64,000 bases of DNA from Megalonaias nervosa. Taxonomy: Eukaryota; Mollusca; Bivalvia; Unionida; Unionidae. The notes beneath the pieces are model-generated. The model was not told the origin of the DNA. It was given only the letters and a program-made list of their open reading frames with translations, and ran no database searches. The DNA is taken from the NCBI GenBank assembly GCA_016617855.1, contig JAECUM010011042.1, positions 1-64,000 on the forward strand, written 5' to 3'. Below, piece after piece: positions 8,111 to 62,699 of this stretch. Position 1 is the stretch's first letter, and the number at the start of each line of letters is the position of its first letter. The position numbers and the translations under genes were made by a program.

Positions 8111-9443
8111 CGGAGACAATCAAATATCAGTATCAACATCACCATCTGTATTTGATCCCGTGGCCAGACATAAAACCATTTATCTCAATGGACCTGGAGG
8201 TTCTGGTAAAACAACACGTGCGATTGAATTATTTCGGAGTTTAGATATGATTGTGTTGACACCTACACACAGACTAGCAAGAGAAATAAAACAACGAGGA
8301 GTAAAATCATGTACATATCATAGTTTCTTCAGATGGTGTGGAGATACGTGGACACCTGAGCGAATGGGTGAGAAATATATTCCGAAAATCATCATCTGGG
8401 ATGAAATTTGTACGGTGTCGTTGGAAACACTAAAAATATTTCTTGATTGGTTATTGACAAAAAATACTGCTGTGATTATGTGTGGCGATCATGGTCAACC
8501 ACCGCCCTTTATCGGTCAATCTCCGCACGAGTGGTTAAAAACGTTTGTGGATTATTATGAAGAAATAAATGATGATCATATTGTTATTGATGAACCTCTG
8601 AAAGAATTTAAAAGATTAATCAGACTACAGCCAGATAAAATACAATGTGAGATAATGCGTGAAATAATTCCAGAAACTCGTGTGAATGATTTTTTGAATT
8701 TATGGATACCAAATGATTTAATAGTTGCGAGTAGAAAAATAGTTCGTGACGAATTACAAGACAAATTATTCCTGCGTCACAAGGAAAGATTTCCAACGTT
8801 ACCGGTACCATTATGTTATCGCCCAGCGGATACTCGACGACAGAATATTGAAGTTGAAATTCCGGGAACAAATGAAAAACAAAATCTCGTATTAAATGAT
8901 ATTGTTTTAGTTGATGTTGATGTTGTTGAGAGCGCCTTGAACATGAATAACTCACCGTGGAAGCTAGGATATGCTATAACAATTCACTCGTCACAAGGAC
9001 TAACTATTACGGATACAAATATCTGGATTGTCGATGATAGAATAGAATGGTCAAATTTAGTCTATCTAGCAGTATCTAGAGTCAGGAGAATATCTCAACT
9101 ACACAGAGTTATCAGAGACTCCACAGAAAATAATAATCAAACTATCAGTGACACTGAAGTTATTAGCATAACAAGAAAAAACTATTTGGTTATAAGCAAT
9201 GTGACAAAAAAAAAAAAGAATCGTGATTTTGATATTGATACTAAATTAATTATAACACTTAAACAACGACAGAATAATCATTGTGCAAGTTGTAACTGTA
9301 ATATGCTATGGGAATATTCGAGTAATAATCCAAAACAATTTATCGTGGATAGAATTAATAGTGATCTTGGTCATACACGTGATAATGTGACGCTGACCTG
9401 TCTTGAATGTAATCGACGTCGGGGTTCCAATTTACAAAAGTGA
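8106..9443 (+). CDS. SF1 helicase with C-terminal HNH/treble-clef domain
   Basis: The frame is open from 8106 to the TGA at 9441-9443 (about 445 residues). Motifs in order: Walker A NGPGGSGKTT, TPTHRLAR, Walker B IIIWDEIC, motif III VIMCGDHGQPPP, motif V-like YAITIHSSQGLT, motif VI-like YLAVSRVRR. This is a Pif1/RecD-like superfamily 1 ATPase expected to unwind DNA during replication. After a lysine-rich linker, the last 70 residues carry CASCNCN, VDRINSDLGHTRDN and CLECNRRRG, an HNH-type zinc-binding nuclease fold. The first in-frame ATG lies after Walker A (near 8248) and the GTG at 8160 is an unlikely start, so the helicase was probably the C-terminal half of a polymerase-helicase fusion, or lost its start to a frameshift. 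The body itself is uninterrupted. Confidence 0.8.
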   Translation, partial: YRGDNQISVSTSPSVFDPVARHKTIYLNGPGGSGKTTRAIELFRSLDMIVLTPTHRLAREIKQRGVKSCTYHSFFRWCGDTWTPERMGEKYIPKIIIWDEICTVSLETLKIFLDWLLTKNTAVIMCGDHGQPPPFIGQSPHEWLKTFVDYYEEINDDHIVIDEPLKEFKRLIRLQPDKIQCEIMREIIPETRVNDFLNLWIPNDLIVASRKIVRDELQDKLFLRHKERFPTLPVPLCYRPADTRRQNIEVEIPGTNEKQNLVLNDIVLVDVDVVESALNMNNSPWKLGYAITIHSSQGLTITDTNIWIVDDRIEWSNLVYLAVSRVRRISQLHRVIRDSTENNNQTISDTEVISITRKNYLVISNVTKKKKNRDFDIDTKLIITLKQRQNNHCASCNCNMLWEYSSNNPKQFIVDRINSDLGHTRDNVTLTCLECNRRRGSNLQK

Positions 9444-9497
9444 ACGCGGTGGTAATTGTGTGTCTTTAGGAATTATTTGTAATTGTTCACGTACAAA

Positions 9498-9743
9498 TCA
9501 ACGCTGAGGAGCAGTTGAATCTAGTCTGTAGATGGCGGGTCTACCAGTGGATCTTACCACGCTAGAAATTTTATGTGTGGTCACACTCCAGAGAGGATCA
9601 GTTGCTCTTTTTTTACCTCCTTCACGTTCACCAGGTTCATCTAAATACCTTACAGTCACATTACCTAATACTGGTTGAGAGGAAGATTCATGTTGTTGTC
9701 CGTAGCCATCGCTACGGGGTATATATTTTTTTTGTGATTGCAT
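9498..9743 (-). pseudogene. integrase C-terminal segment, separated by frameshift
   Basis: An 81-residue frame whose second half (VRYLDEPGERE, RATDPLWSVTTHKI, then GRPAIYRL) matches the pattern of the small beta-barrel C-terminal domain of the integrase encoded just upstream. Its ATG overlaps the upstream TAA as TAATG (9741-9745). That overlap could allow coupled translation but is more simply explained by a frameshift that split one integrase gene. The expected continuation after GRPAIYRL is cut short at 9498. Confidence 0.6.
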
Positions 9744-10420
9744 TAGAAGGTTTCATAGAAAGTTGCACGAGTAATTTCATTATTTAACGCAGCTATCACA
9801 CTTGGTAATCTTGCAACCCATTCACGAGATCTTGTATCTGTATAAATTGTTTCCTTCGCATACTGGTATCCAAATAACAGCTCAGCAAGTGTTCGATTAA
9901 ATCTTTCAACGATTGCCTGATCACGATGAATTTCGGTGTGTCCTCGTCTGATTTTCACGTTATGTTTTTTCATCAACGATGATACTGCACCAAGAAATTC
10001 TTTGCCAGGATCAACCTGTAGCAACCGTGGCCATCGTAGACCACCACGTTGATAAATTCCTTCAAATGCAGATGCAACTTCAGTTGCTGTCTTTCTTGAC
10101 AGTGGCTCTGCTTCTTTATATCTACTTGCAAGGTCAACGACAGTTAGCGCGTATTTGTATGTGCGTGATTTACGTGCACGTGTTTTAATAGTATCATGTG
10201 GCAAAAATAAAATATCTGCCTGATGAACTTCATTGGGAACGCTGACATCAAAATGTACATACTGAATTTTTTTAGGTGGTGGTAGATAAATTTGCCATAT
10301 TGCTTGTCGTGCTAACCACGCTGCAGCAACAGCACGTGAAACTTTTGCAGCTTCAGCAAGTTTACTAATCGCTGCTTTGCCCTTCCAGTATCCTCTTGGG
10401 GAATAATAAATGGACTCCAT
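9743..10420 (-). pseudogene. DDE integrase, N-terminal and catalytic core
   Basis: A retroviral-type integrase. The frame opens at an ATG at 10432; the second ATG at 10420 (preceded by ATTATA) is the more likely start because the family-like text MESIYYSPRGYW begins there. An N-terminal helix-turn-helix-like region is followed by the core with catalytic residues visible as Asp in HQADILF, Asp in LQVDPGKEF and Glu in AIVERFNRTL, with 34 residues between the last two, which is the DD35E spacing. It would insert the linear element into host DNA. The core ends early (ATFYETF, stop at 9743-9745) and the C-terminal domain lies in another frame, so the gene is probably inactive although the catalytic triad is intact. 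It is minus strand, directly downstream of the phospholipase gene (20-nt gap). Confidence 0.85.
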
Positions 10421-10440
10421 TATAATAGTCATATAATTAA

Positions 10441-10806
10441 TTACCCAGCCCCTAACATAATTTTGCCTTTCATACCAGCTTTTACCAGAAAAGCAGCTAA
10501 TTTTTCTCGAAACGATTTATCTTTTATATTATTTGTGGCATGAATTAATTTGATATCGGCGAGATGTCGCTGTTGTAAATCTTTACTTCGATAAGCGATA
10601 TCGTGAACGTGACACGCTTGATCAATCTTGTTTACGGGATATTCTCCAGGTCGCGGTTGATCTTGATTGTCGAGACGAATATCTAAACGAGTCCCAGGCC
10701 CACAGTAATTATAACCAGGTAAGTGTTTTTCCCCGGGATATTTCGCCCACGGTAATCCTTGTAATTTTCCCAACGCTGTAGCAGCGTCACCACCGACTTT
10801 GTATTG
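10441..10806 (-). CDS. parvovirus-type phospholipase A2 domain protein, no ATG
   Basis: Open for about 120 residues with no in-frame ATG before the motifs (the codon at 10773 is TTG). It has the calcium-binding loop GYNYCGPGT and the catalytic helix IDQACHVHDIAY with the His-Asp pair, preceded by LPWAKYPGEKHLP. This arrangement is that of the secreted-type PLA2 in the VP1 unique region of parvoviruses, where it helps particles leave endosomes, and it also occurs in other virus-like elements of invertebrates. The C-terminus is basic and Gly/Ala-rich (KAGMKGKIMLGAG). The missing start suggests either a longer parental protein, possibly including the zinc-ribbon remnant just upstream, or loss of the start. 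Catalytic residues look intact. Confidence 0.75.
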   Translation of the reverse strand, partial: QYKVGGDAATALGKLQGLPWAKYPGEKHLPGYNYCGPGTRLDIRLDNQDQPRPGEYPVNKIDQACHVHDIAYRSKDLQQRHLADIKLIHATNNIKDKSFREKLAAFLVKAGMKGKIMLGAG

Positions 10807-10807
10807 T

Positions 10808-10880
10808 TAGAAATAAATTTATATTTTTTTGTGCCACACTTTTCACATTTACCTGTCAGTGCACGCTTTCATTTTTTGTT
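10808..10880 (-). pseudogene. zinc-ribbon remnant upstream of PLA2
   Basis: On the minus strand a short open piece reads KRALTGKCEKCGTKKYKFIS, preceded by a TGA. It looks like the second half of a small two-CxxC zinc ribbon (DUF5679-like); the first CxxC is not visible. It directly precedes the PLA2 frame and may once have belonged to the same or an adjacent gene. Confidence 0.35.
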
Positions 10881-10954
10881 ATTATTGTTGTAAATCCAGT
10901 GGTGGACGTGGCTGCCCTGCATCGAACACAATATAAATTCATATTATTTATTAT

Positions 10955-11620
10955 ATGGATATAATTGACTTTTCTGCAACATGAAAACAAGAACCAGTTA
11001 AGCATCACCCAGCGCTACCGAATTCTATCAGAATGATCATCATAGATCCATCCGGGTCTGGTACAACACAATTATTGCTTAATCTGATAATGAGATGGCT
11101 AAAGTGGGATAGATTATATTTAATAGCAACATCTGTAGATGATCAGCGATGCTATGAAGTACTTAAAGATTTTAATGAAAATGCAAAGTTGCTGAATGAA
11201 GAGAGTGACGTTATTGATTTTATCACCAATACTGATGAAGCGCCATCTGTAGATGACCTTGATGGAAGTATTAATAATTTAGTAGTGTACGATGATGTCA
11301 TGCTGGACAAACAATCAAATCCAGTTAGGGTATTTTCTCGAGGTAGACATAAAAATACAGACGTGATTTATGTTACACAGCGTTATACACAAATTCCAAA
11401 AGTGATCAGAGAGAACTGTAATATTTTAGTTGTGTTTAACGGAGTTGATAATCATACGCTGCAAAATATTTATTATACTTGGTGTTCAGGGGACATGGAC
11501 ATGATTAAGTTCAAACACTTTTTTTCAAAAGCACAAGCTACTCCGTTTGGTTTTATAACAATAAACTTGCATGATCCTAGGTCAAGATATCGTAACGGAC
11601 TTGATACAATATTTGGATAA
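10955..11620 (+). pseudogene. packaging ATPase (A32/FtsK-HerA type), damaged
   Basis: An ATG at 10955 opens the frame, but codon 10 is a TGA (10982-10984); after it the frame is open to 11620. The Walker A region reads IIIDPSGSGTTQLLL, with Thr where the P-loop lysine is normally found and Asp where Gly is usual. Walker B follows as NLVVYDDVML, then a sensor-like DVIYVTQRYTQIPKVIREN. This is the genome-packaging ATPase of Polinton-, adintovirus- and NCLDV-related viruses. The early stop and the missing lysine make an active enzyme unlikely. It is divergent from the PLA2 and integrase genes and is the last recognisable gene of the element. Confidence 0.8.
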
Positions 11621-11627
11621 AAACCAC

Positions 11628-11914
11628 AGCAGCAGGGAGGGTAGGCAAACAAAAATTGCGTGCACGATTACATAAACGATCACTCACAAAATTTTATAAA
11701 CACGTATGTCAACGGCGAAGTAACAGCGCGAACTAACCCCCGGTGATCTCATCACTAGTGATCTCATCGGTGATGCCGTCACCGGTGATTTCACGGAAAG
11801 TTAGAGGGTTCAGTTTGACGTTATCGACGTTTTTTTAAATTTTTTTCGTGTGAAATCTTTGTTTTAGATATGTTTGCTCGAATCCCATTTGTAGGGTTCA
11901 CCCTCCCTGCTGCT
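11628..11914. repeat. 15-bp perfect inverted repeat pair
   Basis: AGCAGCAGGGAGGGT at 11628-11642 is the exact reverse complement of ACCCTCCCTGCTGCT at 11900-11914. It begins 8 nt after the ATPase stop and brackets the last CpG-rich sequence before host-like DNA. It could be part of an element terminus or a stem-loop; neither is proven. Confidence 0.55.
11735..11800. repeat. iterated GTGAT/ATCAC motifs
   Basis: Several short palindromic pieces occur in a row (GTGATCTCATCACTAGTGAT, then CGGTGATGCCGTCACCGGTGA). They resemble the GTGAC/GTCAC motifs encoding the acidic tail at 2890-2995, suggesting shared origin or a shared low-complexity bias within the element. Confidence 0.5.
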
Positions 11915-12223
11915 ATCGCATACAAGAGACTCATTTTCAAAACATGTACACTATGCGGCACACACCACAACGGCGAAATATGATTGGCTAAAAAGGTCAT
12001 ACTTAAATAACATCCATGCACCGTCACCGTGACATGATATAGACTATTTGTACCCCGTCAAAAATAGGTATCAACATGATCGCATCACGTTAGAAATCAC
12101 TTGAATGTGTTAAATTAAGGACAGTATACATTAAAGTATGATTGCACTACATCAAATTAAAATTTCCAGAAATACGTTAGATAATGATTGAAAATATGTA
12201 TTTGTCTGATTCATGAATGTTAT
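11915..12223. other. junction between virus-like element and host DNA
   Basis: CpG dinucleotides remain common to about 12090 and then become rare. No gene is recognised. The exact right boundary of the virus-like element and its target duplication could not be found because the left end is outside the window. Confidence 0.4.
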
Positions 12224-12457
12224 TTAAGTATGGTATATGTAGCTCCTTGCACCTGAGCGTAACGTTGTCCCAGCTGGCAAACTTCGTGAAATTCGCACGT
12301 TTCCAAGATAGCAAACCTCTACATTTCTGGATGTATTCCACCTGGATTCCTTGTTATTTATAAAACTCAAGATTTCATCAACTCCCAAATTGTAATACAT
12401 TTTCTCTGGCCATGCTTTCTCAACACACTGTACAATAAGTCCAAGTAACATGAATAC
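12224..12457 (-). CDS. putative terminal coding exon of an unknown gene
   Basis: On the minus strand an acceptor (TTAGTTATCCCAG) is followed by an open frame of about 77 codons ending with TAA at 12224-12226. The encoded text (KAWPEKMYYNLGVDEILSF, then NVEVCYLGNVRISRSLP) has balanced composition unlike the repeats around it. I do not recognise the family. It lies downstream of the YME1L1-type gene on the same strand and is not part of it. It could be the last exon of a neighbouring gene or a pseudogene. Confidence 0.4.
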   Translation of the reverse strand, partial: VFMLLGLIVQCVEKAWPEKMYYNLGVDEILSFINNKESRWNTSRNVEVCYLGNVRISRSLPAGTTLRSGARSYIYHT

Positions 12458-12517
12458 CTGGGATAACTAAAGACTAATAAAATCAAATAACCTGGTAAAG
12501 CTATTTCCCATGTAGAG

Positions 12518-14656
12518 ATGCTGCCAGGATTTTATCTAAAAAGGGGGGGGGGGGATCTCCCTCCTTGTCATTCAGATAAGGGAGGAGCAGTCAACAAAAA
12601 ATGGGGGGCGGAGAGCAAACATCCAAACTTCAATATTTACCTAACACTTAAATATCCATCTTTTTCTTATTATTCCACTCTGTTAGGGCTCAAATGAAAT
12701 CAAAATACTCAAAAAGATCTCCCTCTAGCTGTATAGCAATTATCTCCATTGCCTATGGTCATGTTGGGGGTTTCCTGGTTTGGATGGGAGAAAGTCCACA
12801 GACTGATGGTATATTTGATAAAAGAATTAAATCTATCCTTTTCTAACAATCACTCAGTTTGACTTGGATTACATACTTCATTTAAAGTTGATAAAACTGG
12901 CTCTAAAACTGTATGATATTTATTTTGGAGTCGTCTTTGTCCCTCCATCTGACTTAAGGTTATATATAGCACCCTAAATTAATATCATGGCTACTTTGAA
13001 TAAATGTGTTTTTAATCTGAAACTATAATGCCAAAACTCAAAACAACAGTGATATTTTTCGAAAAAGATGAATTCCTTCTCAAACAATTCAATTTGGTGT
13101 CAATAACAAAGTTTTCAATGAAACACTGAACAATCTCAAATCCATAAACTGCATATGAAACAAGTAACATTAGACCAGCAATTTAATACCACTGTGAAAA
13201 TATTGATAGGAAAATGTAGAAATAATATTTTTATTACATTAAATGGAATATTTGGGGATGATACAAGTGCTGGTTCTACACCTTTCTGCCATTCTTCTGT
13301 TTTTATCTATTCTGTTGTTTCTAGCAATACTCTAAAATATTACAATAATTTACACACAACTAAACAAATTTTACCTGCTGACAATAATACATTATCACAA
13401 ACACTAAGGTGGCAAGAAAAATGAAGGGACAATTTTTAATTTAAAATATTGGTACCAGTAAATAAGAGAGAGTAAAGACGCAGGATGCACATAATAGTAT
13501 ATATCCAAATAACATCAACATTTTATATTCATCAATGTCATCCTTATTTAATAACACTTCTAATGTGTGTAATTAATATTAGCAATCCAATCTGTAAGAA
13601 AGCAACAAACCATGGTTTGGAACTAAATGCCAAATGACCTGCAGAAAATATCGCCATGCAAGAAATATATGCAACAATAACCAAACACAAACAATGAGGA
13701 CAAATATTATCCAGCTTGATTTGAGTTTATACAGATATAATGTTTAATGCCATTTTACTTTTGCATACAGTCAAAAAATGCTTCATTTGGTTTTACATCT
13801 GAATATTATTGGTCTTGTTCTATTGCCTCTATAATCTGCTTGTTCAAACACTGGTATTTTAATTAAATAAATATGCCTACTTTTTAGATTCTTTTTCATT
13901 TTTAACTTATTCAATTTATTTTAAAATCAGTGATGAATTTGCTGAGAAAAGAAATAAAAATTGCATCCTGCTTTTAAATTGCCTGTATTTTAATTAGGCT
14001 TGGTTTTCTACATTCAATTTTGAAATACCGCCGATAGTCACTTAACTAGTATACTGTCTGCTTGTCCATCCAACATGTACATTGGACTCATCTTCAACAT
14101 CATTTTCGGGCTCATAATCACTGACTGGTATTTCCAGTAACTCTTTCCTACCTCCAATAGACTGATATACTTCCAAACTTTCAAAACCAATGTCTTCGTA
14201 GCTATCATCAGCTGGTATTTGCTGAATGAAATTGTCATCTAAAGATGAACTATGTTGGGATTCAGCCATTTTGAGTTTTCACAGTAGCCCATATTTGAAA
14301 CACACATTTGTAAAATGTCCTTCATAAATGCAAAGTTAAAACTATGATACAATGCTTGTTGCAGGGTCAAATGTACCCATCAAAATTTAGTATAACAACC
14401 ATGCATGATTAAAACTATGATACAATGATTGTTGCAGGGCCAAATGTGCCATCAAATTTAGTATAACATCCATGCATGTCAAACCTAAGTAGCCAGATAA
14501 GTAAAGAGTTGCCTACAGAAGCAATGTGAGACTTCTACTAGCAGCACACCTTATGTTGCAAGGAGTTCTTACGGGTTAACAGTTAATTAAACATTGCACA
14601 GCAGAGCACACATTTATATACACGGCTTTTAACTAATCTGCGCACCCTGGCAGCAT
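12518..14656. mobile_element. dispersed repeat, copy 1, with short inverted ends
   Basis: The sequence starts with ATGCTGCCAGG (12518-12528) and ends with its exact inverse CCTGGCAGCAT (14646-14656). A shorter, diverged copy lies at 24020-25343 with the same order of internal blocks: CTGCCAGG, a purine-rich stretch, CTTCAATATTTACC, TCTGTTAG, CTGCTTGTTCA, the acidic open frame, CAATGCTTGTT, and CACCCTGG. The shared order and inverted ends suggest a DNA transposon. No target duplication was seen. Confidence 0.6.
14042..14269 (-). CDS. acidic open frame inside the dispersed repeat
   Basis: It encodes 75 residues starting MAESQHSSSLDDNFIQQIPA and is rich in Asp, Glu and Ser. The diverged copy at about 24850-24970 keeps related text (SSLDGDFIQQILADD) but is broken. 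Acidic N-termini of this kind precede DNA-binding or transposase domains in several transposon families, and a first exon of a spliced gene is also possible. Function unknown. Confidence 0.35.
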   Translation of the reverse strand: MAESQHSSSLDDNFIQQIPADDSYEDIGFESLEVYQSIGGRKELLEIPVSDYEPENDVEDESNVHVGWTSRQYTS

Positions 14657-14659
14657 TTT

Positions 14660-15430
14660 TGTCCCCTGTATGTTGATTCGTTGTGAGTTAGACTGCTATG
14701 AGGGGCTTAGATGTAATTTGGATGCAGCAATCCAATTTACATGATTAGGAGCATGAGTATGACATGGATAATCATGCAGGTCGAAATAAACGTCAATATA
14801 CCTGTATACAATGTGCAAGACGCTGACCACAATAACAGGTAAAATTAAAATAAAGGGGATGAAACTACAGTGACAAAAGCCTCTGAATGATAAAGATGTA
14901 ATGTAAGTAGAATATAGGCATTTTCATTATTTATATGCTAAATGCTGTTAAATAATGCAGTCTGTACATAAACTGCTTTATATTTTTGTAAATTTCATAA
15001 TTAAGTAGCATTTCAAATGTTAATGCTTTGACTACATTTAAAAGTACATATTATTATAAAAGACCGAGCTATGTACATATGCATACCCATGTAAAATTAA
15101 TTAAAATACATGTATTCAGATGAAATTATTATACCAAATCAACAATGAACACAAAACAGAGCATGATATTGTAAAATACTGGCTTATATTCTTATCAAAA
15201 CTTTAAAATTAAGAAGTTTAATCAGATTTTGAAATAAAAATATAACTTTAACAATAATAATTTGTATTTTTATCAGATTTGTAGCTTATATTTATGAGTA
15301 TTATATTGCAGAAACAATAATAATAATAATATCAGCATTACATATTCTATGTTAATTAAATTGCTGGTATGCGAAATGCCATTCAAATATTAATTGAAAC
15401 ATATTTCTAGGGTAAAGACACTTCTGTTCA
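14660..15430. other. AT-rich intergenic DNA, nothing recognised
   Basis: No coding frame, tandem repeat or transposon end was recognised here on either strand. Confidence 0.5.
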
Positions 15431-15431
15431 T

Positions 15432-15503
15432 ACTGCATTACTGTGGAATGTTATACCACAATAATAAACTGCATTACTGTGGAATGTTATACCACAATAA
15501 TAA
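15432..15503. repeat. 36-bp direct duplication
   Basis: Two consecutive 36-bp copies starting ACTGCATTACTGTGGAATG. Each contains the small stem TGTGG...CCACA. Confidence 0.85.
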
Positions 15504-16004
15504 AAATCTATGACCTACTTGTATAGCATATCTAAGCCTTAGATAATTTTGTTACTTTAGTTTTGTATCCCTTTGTTATAGCTGAAGTCATTAAAGAGGT
15601 ATGTGTCATGCATTGTATATATGGTGTAGATGTATGGACTTCTTTTTTACCTGTTGGAACATCCATGTTATAACCATGCACGTTATGATGTTCATAAGGC
15701 TACCATGTCTACAAAAAATAGCCTGGCTTTAACAATGCAATCACTGTTGCCAACTTTATATTTCCAAATTACAAAAGTCTGCACTGATGGTACAAGATTT
15801 GATTTTGAAATTTTTAAGGTATGATGGGATTAAATAATTCCTAGCTAATTGTAATTATGCCAGGTAAATAATTTAGAAGACAGGTGGTTGGGTGTGATTT
15901 GTGATAGACAGATTATGGCAAATTTCTGGGGTATTCTGTTTTGAAAAGATAGAATAAATCTCAGAAGAATGAAACAGGACTCTTTTGTATCATTTTGTTG
16001 TATT

Positions 16005-16175
16005 TTCTTCAACAGTGTACAAGTCTACCATGTACAAGTATTGTATTTCCTTTAAAAGTGTTCAAGTTTGCCATGTACACAAATTTCGGTAATTGCTTCA
16101 ACAGGGCACAAGCCTGCTGTGTACATGAAATTTTGATTTTTTTTTTACAGGTTAGAAGTCTACTGTGTACAAGAA
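16005..16175. repeat. degenerate tandem repeat, about 57-60 bp
   Basis: Three to four diverged units built around CAACAGTGTACAAGTCTACC and CATGTACA. Flanking sequence to 16930 shows no recognised gene. Confidence 0.6.
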
Positions 16176-16934
16176 TTGTTACAATACAAGACATTGCTTG
16201 TTCCTTTGCAATATTACCAGGACCACAAAAAAAACCAAAATAACATCTGACAAATTTAAAGTAGCACTCTCCAGATTTAATCATGGCCTAGAATGATTTT
16301 GGAATTATTATCTAGCACAGAATGATTTTGTCCGTCAGGTCTGAATTCTTACCTAGCATGACATATATGTCTGATTGTTACACACTGTCATCATAGTAAA
16401 TAAACATGACATGAAATATAGTCACACAGAATAATTACTGTCAAATGGATGATTCAAACAGCAATCCTATAAATGCATGGCCCCATCGTAATGATTTACT
16501 CAGTCCCATTGTAATCTATTCTCATGTCTGCAACCACAGAAGCTCTATAAAATTTGAACCAAACATTTTGGCCAGCAGTGATTTGGCTTTGAGAAATTTA
16601 ACTCTATACATCTATCATTTTATATGTAAGTCGTAGGAATATTTCTCAGTATGGAGAACTGTTTCTAATGGTAAGAATAACCAACTAAAATTAATCCTGT
16701 CATGGTCTAATAACATGGTACCAAACAAGATTTACTTCATAAAATATGAGGATAACAGAACTGTCTGCAAATGGCCAATTCCAAAAACATTTACTTATCA
16801 TATAAGTTTAATAATCAAGCTGAATGTAGATTTTCTTTTTTTTTTAAAAAATGCATGAGATTTTCATGCAGACATTTTCTGTTTAAAAATCAACACTGGA
16901 ACCAATCTTTGTATAATTATTTTATATCTGTGTA

Positions 16935-17085
16935 GTCAAGGTAAAGCTTTATTCCATAGACTGGTATTATGTTAATGTACAAGGAGCCAAGGTAAACCTA
17001 TATTCCAGAGACTGGTATTATGTTAATATATATGGAGCCAAGGTAAAGCTGCATTCCACAGACTGGTATGATGTCAATCTCCATG
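16935..17085. repeat. three 51-bp units in the YME1L1 3' flank
   Basis: Units start AAGGTAAAGC at about 16939 and 17040 and AAGGTAAACC at about 16990, each with AGACTGGTAT. They lie just downstream of the YME1L1-type stop codon, probably in its 3' UTR. Confidence 0.75.
16948..16953 (-). terminator. candidate poly(A) signal AATAAA
   Basis: AATAAA on the minus strand, about 205 nt after the YME1L1-type stop codon. It is the nearest canonical signal noticed and falls in the 51-bp repeat. Use in vivo is unproven. Confidence 0.4.
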
Positions 17086-17155
17086 TATCTTCTTGAGATC
17101 ATAGCCTGAATCCAGTCTGGTGTTGCAAATAAAACCATTAAAGTCCAATTCATTA

Positions 17156-62289
<45,134 letters not shown>

Positions 62290-62699
62290 CTAAAAATGAA
62301 ATTGAAATTAAAGAAAAATTACTCATAGTCACCAGCACACATAACTTTTCCCATTAACTAAGTTTCATTAAAACTATGAAACAATTTTGTTACTGTGATG
62401 AATCTCTTCTTTGTATAATGATCATGCCTGTAATATAGGAGTTACCTCCCTTGTCTTATCTTGTCAAAACTATGCATAAATGTATGAATCAAATGAGCCT
62501 GCAATAAAAATCTTTAAATTTAATATTATCTTAATGGATCATTTAAAGCCCACACACTGAAGGACATGAGTGAAAATTATCTGTTGAATATTCAATACAT
62601 ATCTGCAATGATGGATTGGAGTTCAAAGGAATTTCAGCAGTATCGGCTTGTACAGTAATGGCAGCAAGCTTCAGTTACCGCTATCATCAGTGACATAAA

